A DNA stretch of 64,000 nucleotides, taken from positions 1 through 64,000 of the forward strand of contig CAYQLM010000003.1 in assembly GCA_964418365.1 (NCBI GenBank), read 5' to 3'. Source of the stretch: JBBDXS01 sp964418365 (GTDB lineage: Bacteria; Chloroflexota; Dehalococcoidia; DSTF01; RBG-16-68-14). A program made the position numbers and the translations under genes. The notes below the pieces were generated by a model. That model was not told where the DNA came from. It worked only from the letters and a program-made list of their open reading frames with translations, and made no database searches. Shown piece after piece: positions 33,607-41,302 of this stretch (the stretch's first letter is position 1; each line of letters opens with the position of its first letter).

Positions 33607-34419
33607 TTACGCGCGCGCCCGCCAGGTGGTGATCAGGAAATCGCTGGCGCCGGGCATTCGGCGAGCAAGGGCATCGAAACGGCGCAAGATCAGCCGTGCG
33701 ACACGTCCCGGCATCAGGCTGAGCAGCGTGCCCCAGCCGGGGAACGCCCATAACAACGAAACGCCGTAGACGGCTTCCAGGTCGAGACAAGGCTGGCCCA
33801 TCTTCTTCAGCCTCCCCAGTGTCGTTTCAAAGGTGTGCTCATGCGGGACGGGCGTATCCCAAAACTTGTTCTTGCCGGGCTGGATTATTCCCACGCGACG
33901 TCCGATGCGATATAGCACCCTACTGCCGCGGCACGAGATGCCGCCGTAGTTCACCAGGCCGATGATGGCCAGACCGCCTGGCTTCAAGATGCGCGCGATC
34001 TCCTGCATGCCCTTCTCCGGGTTCGCGAAATGGTCGAGCGAAGACTGACAGAGCACGCGGTCAAAACTGTGATCGCGGAAGGGTACCACTTCGCCGATCG
34101 CCTTGAAGAGCTCAAGGCGCATGCCCACCCCCATCGCCCTCGTCTGCGCCTTCGAGATCATTGCGGGCGATGGCTCCAGCGCGAGCACGTCCCAGCCATG
34201 GTCGTGCAACGCGGGGGCGTGCAGGGCGGAGCCACAGGCGAGATCCAGCACACGTCCTGGTGTGCCAGCCACCGCCTTCTCTTGGAACGCGTCTTCCATA
34301 CGCACCAGGATGAAACTGTTGTCCGGCCCGCGCGGCCAGTTCTCCCAGAGGGGCTCCGGCGCCCAGTCGAGATCGACGTTGCCGAGGGTTGCCGAGGGTG
34401 CGTGTGGCTCGTTTGTCAC
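33607..34419 (-). CDS. Class I SAM-dependent methyltransferase
   Basis: 270 residues from GTG 34419. Motif I is VLDLACGSALHAPAL (from residue 57), post-I LALEPSPAM, and the motif IV region DRVLCQSSLDHF. A Methyltransf_11-type enzyme, probably acting on the glycan made by this operon. Its start overlaps the stop of the GT-B gene at 34416 (GTGA) and its stop lies 11 nt before wzm. Confidence 0.83.
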   Translation of the reverse strand: MTNEPHAPSATLGNVDLDWAPEPLWENWPRGPDNSFILVRMEDAFQEKAVAGTPGRVLDLACGSALHAPALHDHGWDVLALEPSPAMISKAQTRAMGVGMRLELFKAIGEVVPFRDHSFDRVLCQSSLDHFANPEKGMQEIARILKPGGLAIIGLVNYGGISCRGSRVLYRIGRRVGIIQPGKNKFWDTPVPHEHTFETTLGRLKKMGQPCLDLEAVYGVSLLWAFPGWGTLLSLMPGRVARLILRRFDALARRMPGASDFLITTWRARA

Positions 34420-35807
34420 GGCTGAGTTGCTCCTTCTGGCGCGGCAGGCCGCGCCCTGGGGTAACGCATGTTATCCCAACGCCGGTAGAAGGCAAGACGT
34501 AACTTGGACTCGAGGCTCGAGGCCAACGTCGTCGTCAGGGGCAGGAGGCGGCTCCACTTCTGAGCCGGCTCGGCAGACTCGCGACAGTACTCCACCAGTC
34601 CTTCCAGGACGCGCTCCCAGCGATATGCTTCCTTCTCCTTCCGCAGGTTCTCCTTGCACTGCACCACGAGGGCGCTGTCATCGGCCAGCCGAAGGATGGC
34701 TTCCGCCAGCGCGCCTTCGTTACGCTCTGGCACAGCGATTCCCAGCGGCCGGCGGGCGACCAGCTCGGCCCACACGTCGCCCTGGGTACAGACGATGGGG
34801 AGCTCCGTCCACAGCAAATCGAGGAGGCGAGAACGGAAGGAGAAATGCGTCTCAAGATTGTCGAAGTACGTGCAGATGCCAATGTCCGCCTCGCATAAGT
34901 AATTCACGGTGTCCTCGTATTCGATCCAGTCGAAGTTGAAAAAGACGAACTTGTCCAGCAGGTCCAGCTCGCGGCAGAGCTGGTACGCGCTTCGCTGAGT
35001 ACCGCCACCAAGGCCATGCAGCTTGGGAGCGTCGGTGTCTGGGTTATCCGGGTGTTCCGTGCCGAGGAAGAAGAGTTTAATGTCATGTCGCTGTTCGCTG
35101 ATGCGATGGATGGCGTGGATCAGCGTCTCCACGTCGTACCATTCAATGATGCCGCCGTTCCAAATGAGCAGCGTGTCCGTGGGCAGGATGCCGGGCCATA
35201 CGCCTTTCAGCACACGACGCGTTGGCCTGGGCTCGTTGGGCCGGACGCCGAACGGCGCGAGTACGAGCAGCTTGGCGAGCCAGTGGTCGTCGTCGTACGT
35301 CTCAGGAGTCACCCGGCCGAGGGCGCTCAGCATGCCGAAATAGAGATCGCGCTGCCGCAGCGTGGCGCAAAGGATGCTGTCTGCCAGGAGCAGTTGCACC
35401 ATCAGGTCGCGCGACAAGGAGTTGAAGAATGTGGTTTTGCGGGAGTCGTCGATACCGAAGAACTTCGCAACTTCAATCCATTCCGTAACGTACGGCGTGA
35501 ACATGTCCAGCACCAGCCGCTTGCTCTGAAGCAGTGGAAGCAGGAAGAGCGGGAAGCGACTGCCGATCACAATGTCGCTCTTGCGCGTGGCCGCGGTCAA
35601 CGCGCCGCGAGTGTACGGGACCGCGCGGAAGGGAACATCGGCCGCGATCTCGTCAGGCGAAGGCGTCGCCAGCGTCACTTGGGCGCCGGGCACGTTCTCG
35701 GCCAGCACGCGGGCGATGTGATAGGCGCGGATGCCCGGGCTGGCCATCCGGCGGCCGGTGCGGTTCTTGGTCGTGACGAGGATGCGTGGCCCTCCGTTCA
35801 CGATCAT
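34416..35807 (-). CDS. GT-B glycosyltransferase, paralogue 2 of 3
   Basis: 463 residues. It shares RMASPGIRAYHIARVLAENVPGA, WNGGIIEWYDVETLIHAIHRI and CTYFDNLETHFSFRSRLLDLLW with its two paralogues, the best conserved blocks of the family. It has a GT4-like donor domain (about 220-400). It overlaps paralogue 3 as ATGA at 35804-35807. The tandem arrangement suggests that duplicated transferases add successive or alternative sugars. Confidence 0.83.
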   Translation of the reverse strand: MIVNGGPRILVTTKNRTGRRMASPGIRAYHIARVLAENVPGAQVTLATPSPDEIAADVPFRAVPYTRGALTAATRKSDIVIGSRFPLFLLPLLQSKRLVLDMFTPYVTEWIEVAKFFGIDDSRKTTFFNSLSRDLMVQLLLADSILCATLRQRDLYFGMLSALGRVTPETYDDDHWLAKLLVLAPFGVRPNEPRPTRRVLKGVWPGILPTDTLLIWNGGIIEWYDVETLIHAIHRISEQRHDIKLFFLGTEHPDNPDTDAPKLHGLGGGTQRSAYQLCRELDLLDKFVFFNFDWIEYEDTVNYLCEADIGICTYFDNLETHFSFRSRLLDLLWTELPIVCTQGDVWAELVARRPLGIAVPERNEGALAEAILRLADDSALVVQCKENLRKEKEAYRWERVLEGLVEYCRESAEPAQKWSRLLPLTTTLASSLESKLRLAFYRRWDNMRYPRARPAAPEGATQP

Positions 35808-37126
35808 ATCCTCAGCAGGAGTGACCTGAGCGTACGGATCCGCCGGGTGATCTCATGGCCCGCGATGCGCGAGATGAGCGGCCCAACCCGTTCGCCCTTG
35901 GGCTTTGCGATCGACTCGCCGTCGTTGCAGAACTTGATCAGCGGCTCGAGCGCGACCTCCCAGGTCATGCAATGCTTGATGGCGTGGATATTGCGCTTGC
36001 ACTCCTCGTAGAACTCGCGGTCGTCCAGGAGCCTCCGGATAGCGCCAGCCAGGCCAGGAACGTCGCGTTCCTTGACCGTCAGGCCGAGGCGGTGCTCTTC
36101 TACCGATTCGGCTAGCACGTCGCCCTTCGTGCAGATGAGGGGTACCTCTGCCCAGAAGACGTCCAGAAAGCGCGTTCGCAGGGAGAAGTTCGTCTCAAGC
36201 CCCTCGAAGTAGGTACAGACGCTGAGGTCCGCTTCCAGCGTGTAGTTCTTCATCTCTTCGTATGGGACCCAGCCGACATCGAAGAAGACACTGCGATTGT
36301 ATAGCCCGAGTTCCCGTGATAGCGCTACCGCCTCCTGAAAGCGGCCGCCCAGCCCCAGGTTGTGCAGCCCGGGGTAGGACGCCCCCAGGAACAGGAGCTT
36401 CAGGTCGTCACGCTCGCGCGACAGCTTGGCGAGCGCGCTGATGAGCGTGGCTGGGTCATACCAACCAAGGATGCCGCCGTTCCACAGGATCAACTTGTCC
36501 GTCTCCTTGATCCCGGCGTACTGTCCCTTCACTACATGTTTCGTATGCTCCAGTGGATCGGGACGCACGCCGTGCGGCGCGACGCCGATGAGCTTGCGCA
36601 GCGATGGGTCCTTCGTGTGGCTGCGCGGGGTCACCAACCCGAGGCTTACCATCGAGCCTAGGTGTGCATCGCGCTGCCGTTCGCTGGCCGCGAGCACGAA
36701 GTCGGCGAAGGTCAGCTGAATGTTGAGCAACTTTCGCGACTGCGAGAGCCAGGCGCCGCGGCGCAGCCGCGTGAAGCCCGGATCGTCCTTGGACGCCTCC
36801 GTCCATTCCAGGAGGTACTGCGTAAAAAAGTCCAGTACGAAGGTCTTCCAGGGAAAGAAGAAGAGCGCGTACGAGGGGAAGCCGGTGGCGATGATGATGT
36901 CGTGGGTAGCGATCTCGCGGATCACGGTCAGCTTGGTGTAGTAAACGAGACGGCAGGGCGCGTTCTCGATCTTTCCTTGCGCGCTATCCGAGGCAACGGC
37001 GAGGGTGACGGACGCGCCGGGCACCTGTTCGGCGAGGACGCGCGCCATGTGATGAGCGCGGATGCCCGGGCTGGACATCCGCTCACCGTAGGCTGCTCCC
37101 GCGAGGATGAGGATTCGCTTCCCCAT
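35804..37126 (-). CDS. GT-B glycosyltransferase, paralogue 3 of 3
   Basis: 440 residues. RMSSPGIRAHHMARVLAEQVPGA at the N-terminus, WNGGILGWYDPATLISAL near residue 215 and CTYFEGLETNFSLRTRFLDVFW in the donor domain match the paralogues. A GT4-like GT-B fold is inferred. It follows the RmlC-like gene by 14 nt and overlaps paralogue 2 at its stop (ATGA). Confidence 0.83.
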   Translation of the reverse strand: MGKRILILAGAAYGERMSSPGIRAHHMARVLAEQVPGASVTLAVASDSAQGKIENAPCRLVYYTKLTVIREIATHDIIIATGFPSYALFFFPWKTFVLDFFTQYLLEWTEASKDDPGFTRLRRGAWLSQSRKLLNIQLTFADFVLAASERQRDAHLGSMVSLGLVTPRSHTKDPSLRKLIGVAPHGVRPDPLEHTKHVVKGQYAGIKETDKLILWNGGILGWYDPATLISALAKLSRERDDLKLLFLGASYPGLHNLGLGGRFQEAVALSRELGLYNRSVFFDVGWVPYEEMKNYTLEADLSVCTYFEGLETNFSLRTRFLDVFWAEVPLICTKGDVLAESVEEHRLGLTVKERDVPGLAGAIRRLLDDREFYEECKRNIHAIKHCMTWEVALEPLIKFCNDGESIAKPKGERVGPLISRIAGHEITRRIRTLRSLLLRI

Positions 37127-37140
37127 AACAGACTATTAGG

Positions 37141-37605
37141 CTACTTGACGGCCACGGACCAGTCGACCCCGGACTCCGCCGGCGTCATGCGCTCTTCATC
37201 AGGGTTCTTCTCGTCGTACTTAGACGTGATGTAGTACATCAGCACGGCTTCCTCGTCACCCAGGACCATGTAGCCGTGCCAGACGCCCGGCGGGATACTG
37301 AGCACGCGGCGATCGTTCTCCCCAAGATAGACCCATTTCACCTGCTTGTGCTCGTCCATCAGGCCCACTTTGAGATAGCCCTTAATCACGAACCAGTGGT
37401 CGGTCTGCTTCTGGTGCCGGTGCCACGCGACGACGCGTCCCGGATAGGCCCAGGTGATGTTGACGTCGCCGCCCATGTCCACGCTACCGTCCCCGGTGAA
37501 GCCGAAGACGTCGCAGGCGCGACGGGCGCGGTCATCATCGAAGAGCCGCGGCACGGAGACGCGGGCGTCAGCGACAGAGTTCCTGGCCTTCGCATCAGTG
37601 GTCAT
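37141..37605 (-). CDS. RmlC-like cupin, dTDP-4-dehydrosugar epimerase family
   Basis: 154 residues forming a single cupin. WHRHQKQTDHWFVIKGYLKVGL and IPPGVWHGYMVLGDEEAVLMYY match the RmlC family's core, with His in WHRH and in the VWHGY block. It is shorter than canonical RmlC (about 180 residues) and may be a 3- or 3,5-epimerase, or an isomerase, acting on a dTDP-4-keto sugar. AAGGGGAGG lies about 7 nt before the ATG. Next to the RmlD-like gene it suggests synthesis of a rhamnose-like deoxysugar; RmlA and RmlB are not in this window. Confidence 0.75.
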   Translation of the reverse strand: MTTDAKARNSVADARVSVPRLFDDDRARRACDVFGFTGDGSVDMGGDVNITWAYPGRVVAWHRHQKQTDHWFVIKGYLKVGLMDEHKQVKWVYLGENDRRVLSIPPGVWHGYMVLGDEEAVLMYYITSKYDEKNPDEERMTPAESGVDWSVAVK

Positions 37606-37618
37606 GATCTACCTCCCC

Positions 37619-38497
37619 TTACTGTTCGTTCGGTTGCAGCTCGCCCCTTCTATGCAAGTAATCGGCCAATGCCTCCGGCCAGTCGCGCAGCAGCGGCACG
37701 CCGGCTTCCCGCAGCGCCGCGTTCTCAAGCACCGAGTATAGGGGCCTGCGCGCTTTCGCGCCGAACTCCGCTGTCGTCGTCGGTCTGAGCGAGGCGTTTG
37801 TGCCGGTAAGCGAGAAGATCTTGGCGCTGAACTCATACCACGAACAGGAGCCACCGTTCGTCACGTGGTACGTGCCGTATCGACGCGTGTCCGCGACCGC
37901 GAGGAGCTGCTGGGCAAGGTCGTACGTGAACGTCGGCGAGAGCACCTGGTCGTCCACGACGCGCAGGTCTTTGCCGCTGCGGCCCAGCTCGAGCATGCGC
38001 TGGACGAAGTTGCCGCCCTTCCCGCCCGATCCGGCCTCGCCGTATAGGCCCGACGTGCGCACGATGTAGTGCTTCTCGATTCTGGAGCGCACGAGCTGCT
38101 CCCCGGCGACTTTGCTTGCACCGTAGACATTGACGGGTGACGGCGCGTCCCGCTCGCTGTACGCGCGGCCAAGGTCGCCGGCGAAAACGTAGTCGGTGCT
38201 GATGAACATGAGCGCCGCCCCGATCTCGCTGCAGGCATCGGCAAGATTCATCGCGCCGACGGCGTTCACCTGGAACGCGCGCTCCGGCTCGCTCTCGCAG
38301 AGATCGACATTGTGAAACGCCGCTGTGCTCACGACAAGCTCCGGGCTCTGGTCGCGAAGCGTGGCCAAGAGGCCATCGCGGTCGGTGATCTCAATCGCGT
38401 CGCGCGCGAGTCCGATCGTGTCGCCGTGCGGCCAGCGGCGCATGATGTCGCTGCCGAGCTGTCCTGCCGCGCCAATCACGACGGTACGCCTGCTCAC
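37619..38497 (-). CDS. rfbD: RmlD-like dTDP-4-dehydrorhamnose reductase
   Basis: 292 residues. IGAAGQLGS is the NAD(P)-binding loop, VNVYGASKVAGE carries the catalytic Tyr-x3-Lys, and STDYVFAGD is typical of RmlD. It reduces a dTDP-4-keto-6-deoxyhexose to its final form in the cytosol. The frame starts at TTG 38512, but GTG 38497 overlaps the previous stop as GTGA, matching the coupling seen elsewhere here, so I chose it. It sits 13 nt before the RmlC-like gene. Confidence 0.85.
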   Translation of the reverse strand: MSRRTVVIGAAGQLGSDIMRRWPHGDTIGLARDAIEITDRDGLLATLRDQSPELVVSTAAFHNVDLCESEPERAFQVNAVGAMNLADACSEIGAALMFISTDYVFAGDLGRAYSERDAPSPVNVYGASKVAGEQLVRSRIEKHYIVRTSGLYGEAGSGGKGGNFVQRMLELGRSGKDLRVVDDQVLSPTFTYDLAQQLLAVADTRRYGTYHVTNGGSCSWYEFSAKIFSLTGTNASLRPTTTAEFGAKARRPLYSVLENAALREAGVPLLRDWPEALADYLHRRGELQPNEQ

Positions 38498-39177
38498 GAT
38501 TCGTTCGTCCAAACGCGGCGTTCCGGCGCCGGCTCATCCGCCTTCTCGATGACGCGCGCCGGCACGCCGACCGCGGTCGTCCATGCCGGAACTTCAGAGA
38601 GTACAACAGCGTTCGCGCCGATCTTAGCCCCACAGCCAACGCGTACTGGACCGAGGATGCGCGCGCCGGTGCCAACGAACACGCCCTCTTCAAGGTGCGG
38701 GCCGATATACTCGCCTTGCACGAGACCAATGGAAATCGACGGGCACAGGACACAGCCCTTACTGATGAACGTAATGCCATCGATCACCATCTCGCCGTGC
38801 GGAATGTACACGCCTTCCTTGATCACAACAGGGTTCCCGATCCGGATCCCCCAACCGATGGCGCAAACATAGTTCAGCAGCGACGGGATCACAGGGACGC
38901 GCCATGTGCGCAGGAGCACTCGCAGCCGGTATAACGCTAGCGCGAAATACTCCGACGCGAAGAGCGGCAACCGCAGCGCGTAGAGCGCACGTCCCAGCTT
39001 CGTTCGGCACTTGTCCATCTCGCCGCGATGGTACGCGAACACGATCGCGTCGCGGGCGAGGGCGTGGAAGAGTGATGGGCGTTGGGACTCCAGGTTCTTC
39101 GCAAATTGCCGAAGCTGCTCCTCAGGCCGTGGTCGCGTCCCGCTCCAGACTGTCCCGGGTCGCTCGAGGTCCGTCAT
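38494..39177 (-). CDS. Hexapeptide-repeat acyltransferase (CysE/LbH-like)
   Basis: 227 residues. An N-terminal helical part (1-105) is followed by left-handed beta-helix repeats from about residue 110 (IGNPVVIKEGVYIPHGEMVI ... VGCGAKIGANAVV). The TAVGVPARVI end is typical of serine O-acetyltransferase-like proteins. In a sugar locus it most likely acetylates a sugar nucleotide or glycan with acetyl-CoA. Its stop overlaps the RmlD-like start (GTGA), and it lies 8 nt after the epimerase gene. Confidence 0.82.
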   Translation of the reverse strand: MTDLERPGTVWSGTRPRPEEQLRQFAKNLESQRPSLFHALARDAIVFAYHRGEMDKCRTKLGRALYALRLPLFASEYFALALYRLRVLLRTWRVPVIPSLLNYVCAIGWGIRIGNPVVIKEGVYIPHGEMVIDGITFISKGCVLCPSISIGLVQGEYIGPHLEEGVFVGTGARILGPVRVGCGAKIGANAVVLSEVPAWTTAVGVPARVIEKADEPAPERRVWTNES

Positions 39178-39185
39178 GCCCCGGG

Positions 39186-40214
39186 CTAGAAGACGCTGGG
39201 AAACTTGGCAAGGTAGGGATGGAGCTCATCGAGGAGTGTCATCCACGCGATGTTGTAGTAGCGCGGGTGGTTAAAATCGATGCAGCCATTCTTCTCGATG
39301 CCGAGCAGCATCTCTTCGACTGACTCCAGAATGGTCACGCCCGGCGTAAATCCGATCGCTTGGCGCAGCTTCGAGTTGTCGCACTTATAGTCACGCACGA
39401 GCTTCGGCAGCGGTGCGTCCTTCAGCTTCGGACGGTACTTGCGCATCTGCGCAGAGCCTGCTACCAGCATCGCCAGACCGCGGATCTGGAAGTTGTCGTG
39501 CACGACGTTAAAGGTCTGCGCGTGCACCTTCTCGCGCGGCGCCTCCAGCACCGCAATGTGCGCGCGGGCGACGTCCTTCACGTCAACGAGCGGACGCCAC
39601 ATCCAGCCGCCGCCGTGGAGCTGCAGCTCGCCGTTTTGCACCGCCGCCCGGACGAACGTGTTCACGACGAGGTCGAAGCGCATGCGCGGGCTGGCGCCGT
39701 ACACCGTGCCCTGACGCAGCAGGATCGGGCTGAAGTCGTCACTGGCGTGCTCCAGCAGCGCGATCTCACCCTCGTACTTCGATGTCGCGTATGCGCCGCG
39801 CGGCTGGACGTCGGCGGTCTCGTCGTAGACCGGGCCAGGCGGCAGGCCGTCGTAAATCGAGCAGCTGGAGCCGTAGGACAATCGCTCAACGCCCACCCGT
39901 TTGCAGGCCTCCGCCAGCGCTCGGGTCGCCACGGCGTTCATCTGGTGGTTCGCTTCCGGGTTCATCTCCGCCGTCGGGTCGTTGGAGAGGCCGGCGAGAT
40001 GGATCACCGCGTCGGCGCCTTCCAGCACGTCATCGCACAGGCTGCGCACGTCCTGCTGGACGAGTTCGATCTGGTCGAGCACAGGCGCGAGCGGTTTCTC
40101 GCCCCAGTAGAGCCGGTCGACGACGCGCACGTGCCAGTCCTGGTCGACCAGCATGCGCACCAGCACGGAGCCGATGTAGCCCGCGCCGCCCGTCACGACG
40201 ACTGTCCTGCTCAC
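39186..40214 (-). CDS. NAD-dependent nucleotide-sugar epimerase/dehydratase
   Basis: 342 residues of the extended SDR family. VVTGGAGYIGS (about 5-15) binds NAD, SYGSSCSIYD carries the Ser/Thr position and YATSKYEGE is Tyr-x3-Lys. It acts on an NDP-sugar; the exact reaction (C4 epimerase, dehydratase or 6-deoxysugar route) cannot be told. The frame extends to 40718, but GTG 40214 gives the start of the Rossmann strand and is preceded by GGGAGA. It is the first gene of the minus-strand operon, with a promoter at 40317-40345. Confidence 0.85.
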   Translation of the reverse strand: MSRTVVVTGGAGYIGSVLVRMLVDQDWHVRVVDRLYWGEKPLAPVLDQIELVQQDVRSLCDDVLEGADAVIHLAGLSNDPTAEMNPEANHQMNAVATRALAEACKRVGVERLSYGSSCSIYDGLPPGPVYDETADVQPRGAYATSKYEGEIALLEHASDDFSPILLRQGTVYGASPRMRFDLVVNTFVRAAVQNGELQLHGGGWMWRPLVDVKDVARAHIAVLEAPREKVHAQTFNVVHDNFQIRGLAMLVAGSAQMRKYRPKLKDAPLPKLVRDYKCDNSKLRQAIGFTPGVTILESVEEMLLGIEKNGCIDFNHPRYYNIAWMTLLDELHPYLAKFPSVF

Positions 40215-40260
40215 AACCTGTCCGTCTCCCTGAGCCTGCAGGGCCCTGATACGAAATAAG

Positions 40261-40301
40261 CCTCTGGCGGCAGCGACCGGCCTGCTCGCTTTACCCAGAG
40301 G
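40261..40301 (-). other. Long-loop inverted repeat in the leader of the epimerase operon
   Basis: CCTCTGG at 40261-40267 pairs with CCAGAGG at 40295-40301. On the minus strand it lies between the predicted start site and the GTG at 40214. The loop contains GGTAAAGCGAGCAGG on the minus strand. Its function is unknown; an antitermination-type leader is possible. Confidence 0.35.
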
Positions 40302-40316
40302 TGGCGGGGTGGAGCA

Positions 40317-40345
40317 AGTATAACGTACATACTCTGTCAAGTAAA
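40317..40345 (-). promoter_or_regulatory. Sigma70-like promoter of the minus-strand glycan operon
   Basis: On the minus strand TTTACT (40345-40340) is followed by a 17-nt spacer and TATACT (40322-40317): 4/6 and 5/6 matches to consensus. Transcription would start near 40310, about 96 nt before the epimerase GTG. TTGACA also occurs at 40338-40333 but at the wrong spacing. Confidence 0.55.
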
Positions 40346-40446
40346 CGCGCAGCCGATCGCCCCTATTACTGCGCCGCTTTGGCGAACGCCGAACGCCTCG
40401 GATAGACTGGAGCACCCCTAAGCGAGCAAAGGTCCGGGAGGCTCCC

Positions 40447-41217
40447 ATGGCATACGAAACGCTGCTTGTCGAACGCGATGGTGCGGTGATGACCGCGCTG
40501 CTCAACCGTCCGGACAAACGCAACGCCATGAACCGACAACTGCACCTCGACCTCCAGCAGCTATGCCACGAGCTGTCCACGGACTTCGATACGCGCGTCG
40601 TCATCTTTGCCGGCGAAGGGCCCGGCTTCTCCTCCGGCGCCGACACGAGCGAATGGGGGCAGCCCGGACCCGACAACGAGCTCGAGCTGCGCCACATGTC
40701 CGCGATCGGCGGACGCACCTCGGACGCGATCGATGGGCTCGATCAGATCAGCATCGCCGCGGTGCACGGCTTCGCCGTCGGAGGAGGCGCCGTCATCGCC
40801 GCATGTTGCGACTTCCGCGTTGCGGGCGAGAGCGCCTGGTTCTTGATACCGGAGGTCGAGCTGGGCATCCCGCTGAGTTGGAACGCGCTGCCCCGTTTGG
40901 CGCGTGAGCTCGGCCACGCGAAGGCGCTGGAGTTGACGATCGTTTGCGAGCGCTTCAGCGCGCAGCAGGCGTTCGATTGGGGTCTCGTCACGCACCTCGT
41001 GCCGGACAGCCAGGAGCGAACATTCGCGCACGAGCTCGCCGGCAAGATCGTCGCGAAGCCGCCGCTGCCCGTCGCGCTGACCAAGGCGTCGATGAAGGCG
41101 ATCAAGCGCGGCACTGAGTCGGGCAATGTCTCCTATAGCGACGGCGATCTGCTGCTCTACAGCCGGTTGCTGCAGCAGCGCGCGCGCCGGCGCCTGGCAA
41201 GCGAACACCCGGGCTAA
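40447..41217 (+). CDS. Enoyl-CoA hydratase/isomerase family protein
   Basis: 256 residues of the crotonase fold. SSGADTSEW forms an oxyanion-hole loop and VHGFAVGGGAVIAACCDFRVAGESA the core. The Glu of PEVELG (E136) matches the second catalytic Glu, but the first (Glu144 in rat crotonase, in GGGCELA) is replaced by Val116. A standard hydratase is therefore doubtful; isomerase or another CoA-ester activity is possible. GGGAGG precedes the ATG. Its last 55 codons are duplicated at 43813-43980. Confidence 0.85.
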   Translation: MAYETLLVERDGAVMTALLNRPDKRNAMNRQLHLDLQQLCHELSTDFDTRVVIFAGEGPGFSSGADTSEWGQPGPDNELELRHMSAIGGRTSDAIDGLDQISIAAVHGFAVGGGAVIAACCDFRVAGESAWFLIPEVELGIPLSWNALPRLARELGHAKALELTIVCERFSAQQAFDWGLVTHLVPDSQERTFAHELAGKIVAKPPLPVALTKASMKAIKRGTESGNVSYSDGDLLLYSRLLQQRARRRLASEHPG

Positions 41218-41263
41218 CGTTGATCTGCTACCATCCCGAGAAATAGCCCGGCTGCGGCCGCGT

Positions 41264-41272
41264 TGGTATACT
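41264..41272 (+). promoter_or_regulatory. Extended -10 promoter (TGG-TATACT)
   Basis: TATACT at 41267-41272 is preceded by TGG. No -35 is visible. It lies about 30 nt before the TTG start at 41303 and would drive the spermidine-synthase-like gene. Confidence 0.45.
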
Positions 41273-41302
41273 TGAGCACCTTTCGCCCGGGGGAGTGCGC
41301 AA

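Noticed and set aside
40261..40310. JUMPstart/ops element
   Set aside because: CTCTGG and GTAAAGC resemble parts of the enterobacterial element, but the GGCGGTAGC core is missing; I keep only the inverted repeat.
40333..40338. TTGACA as -35 of the epimerase promoter
   Set aside because: It lies only 10 nt from the -10 (TATACT); TTTACT at 17 nt fits better.
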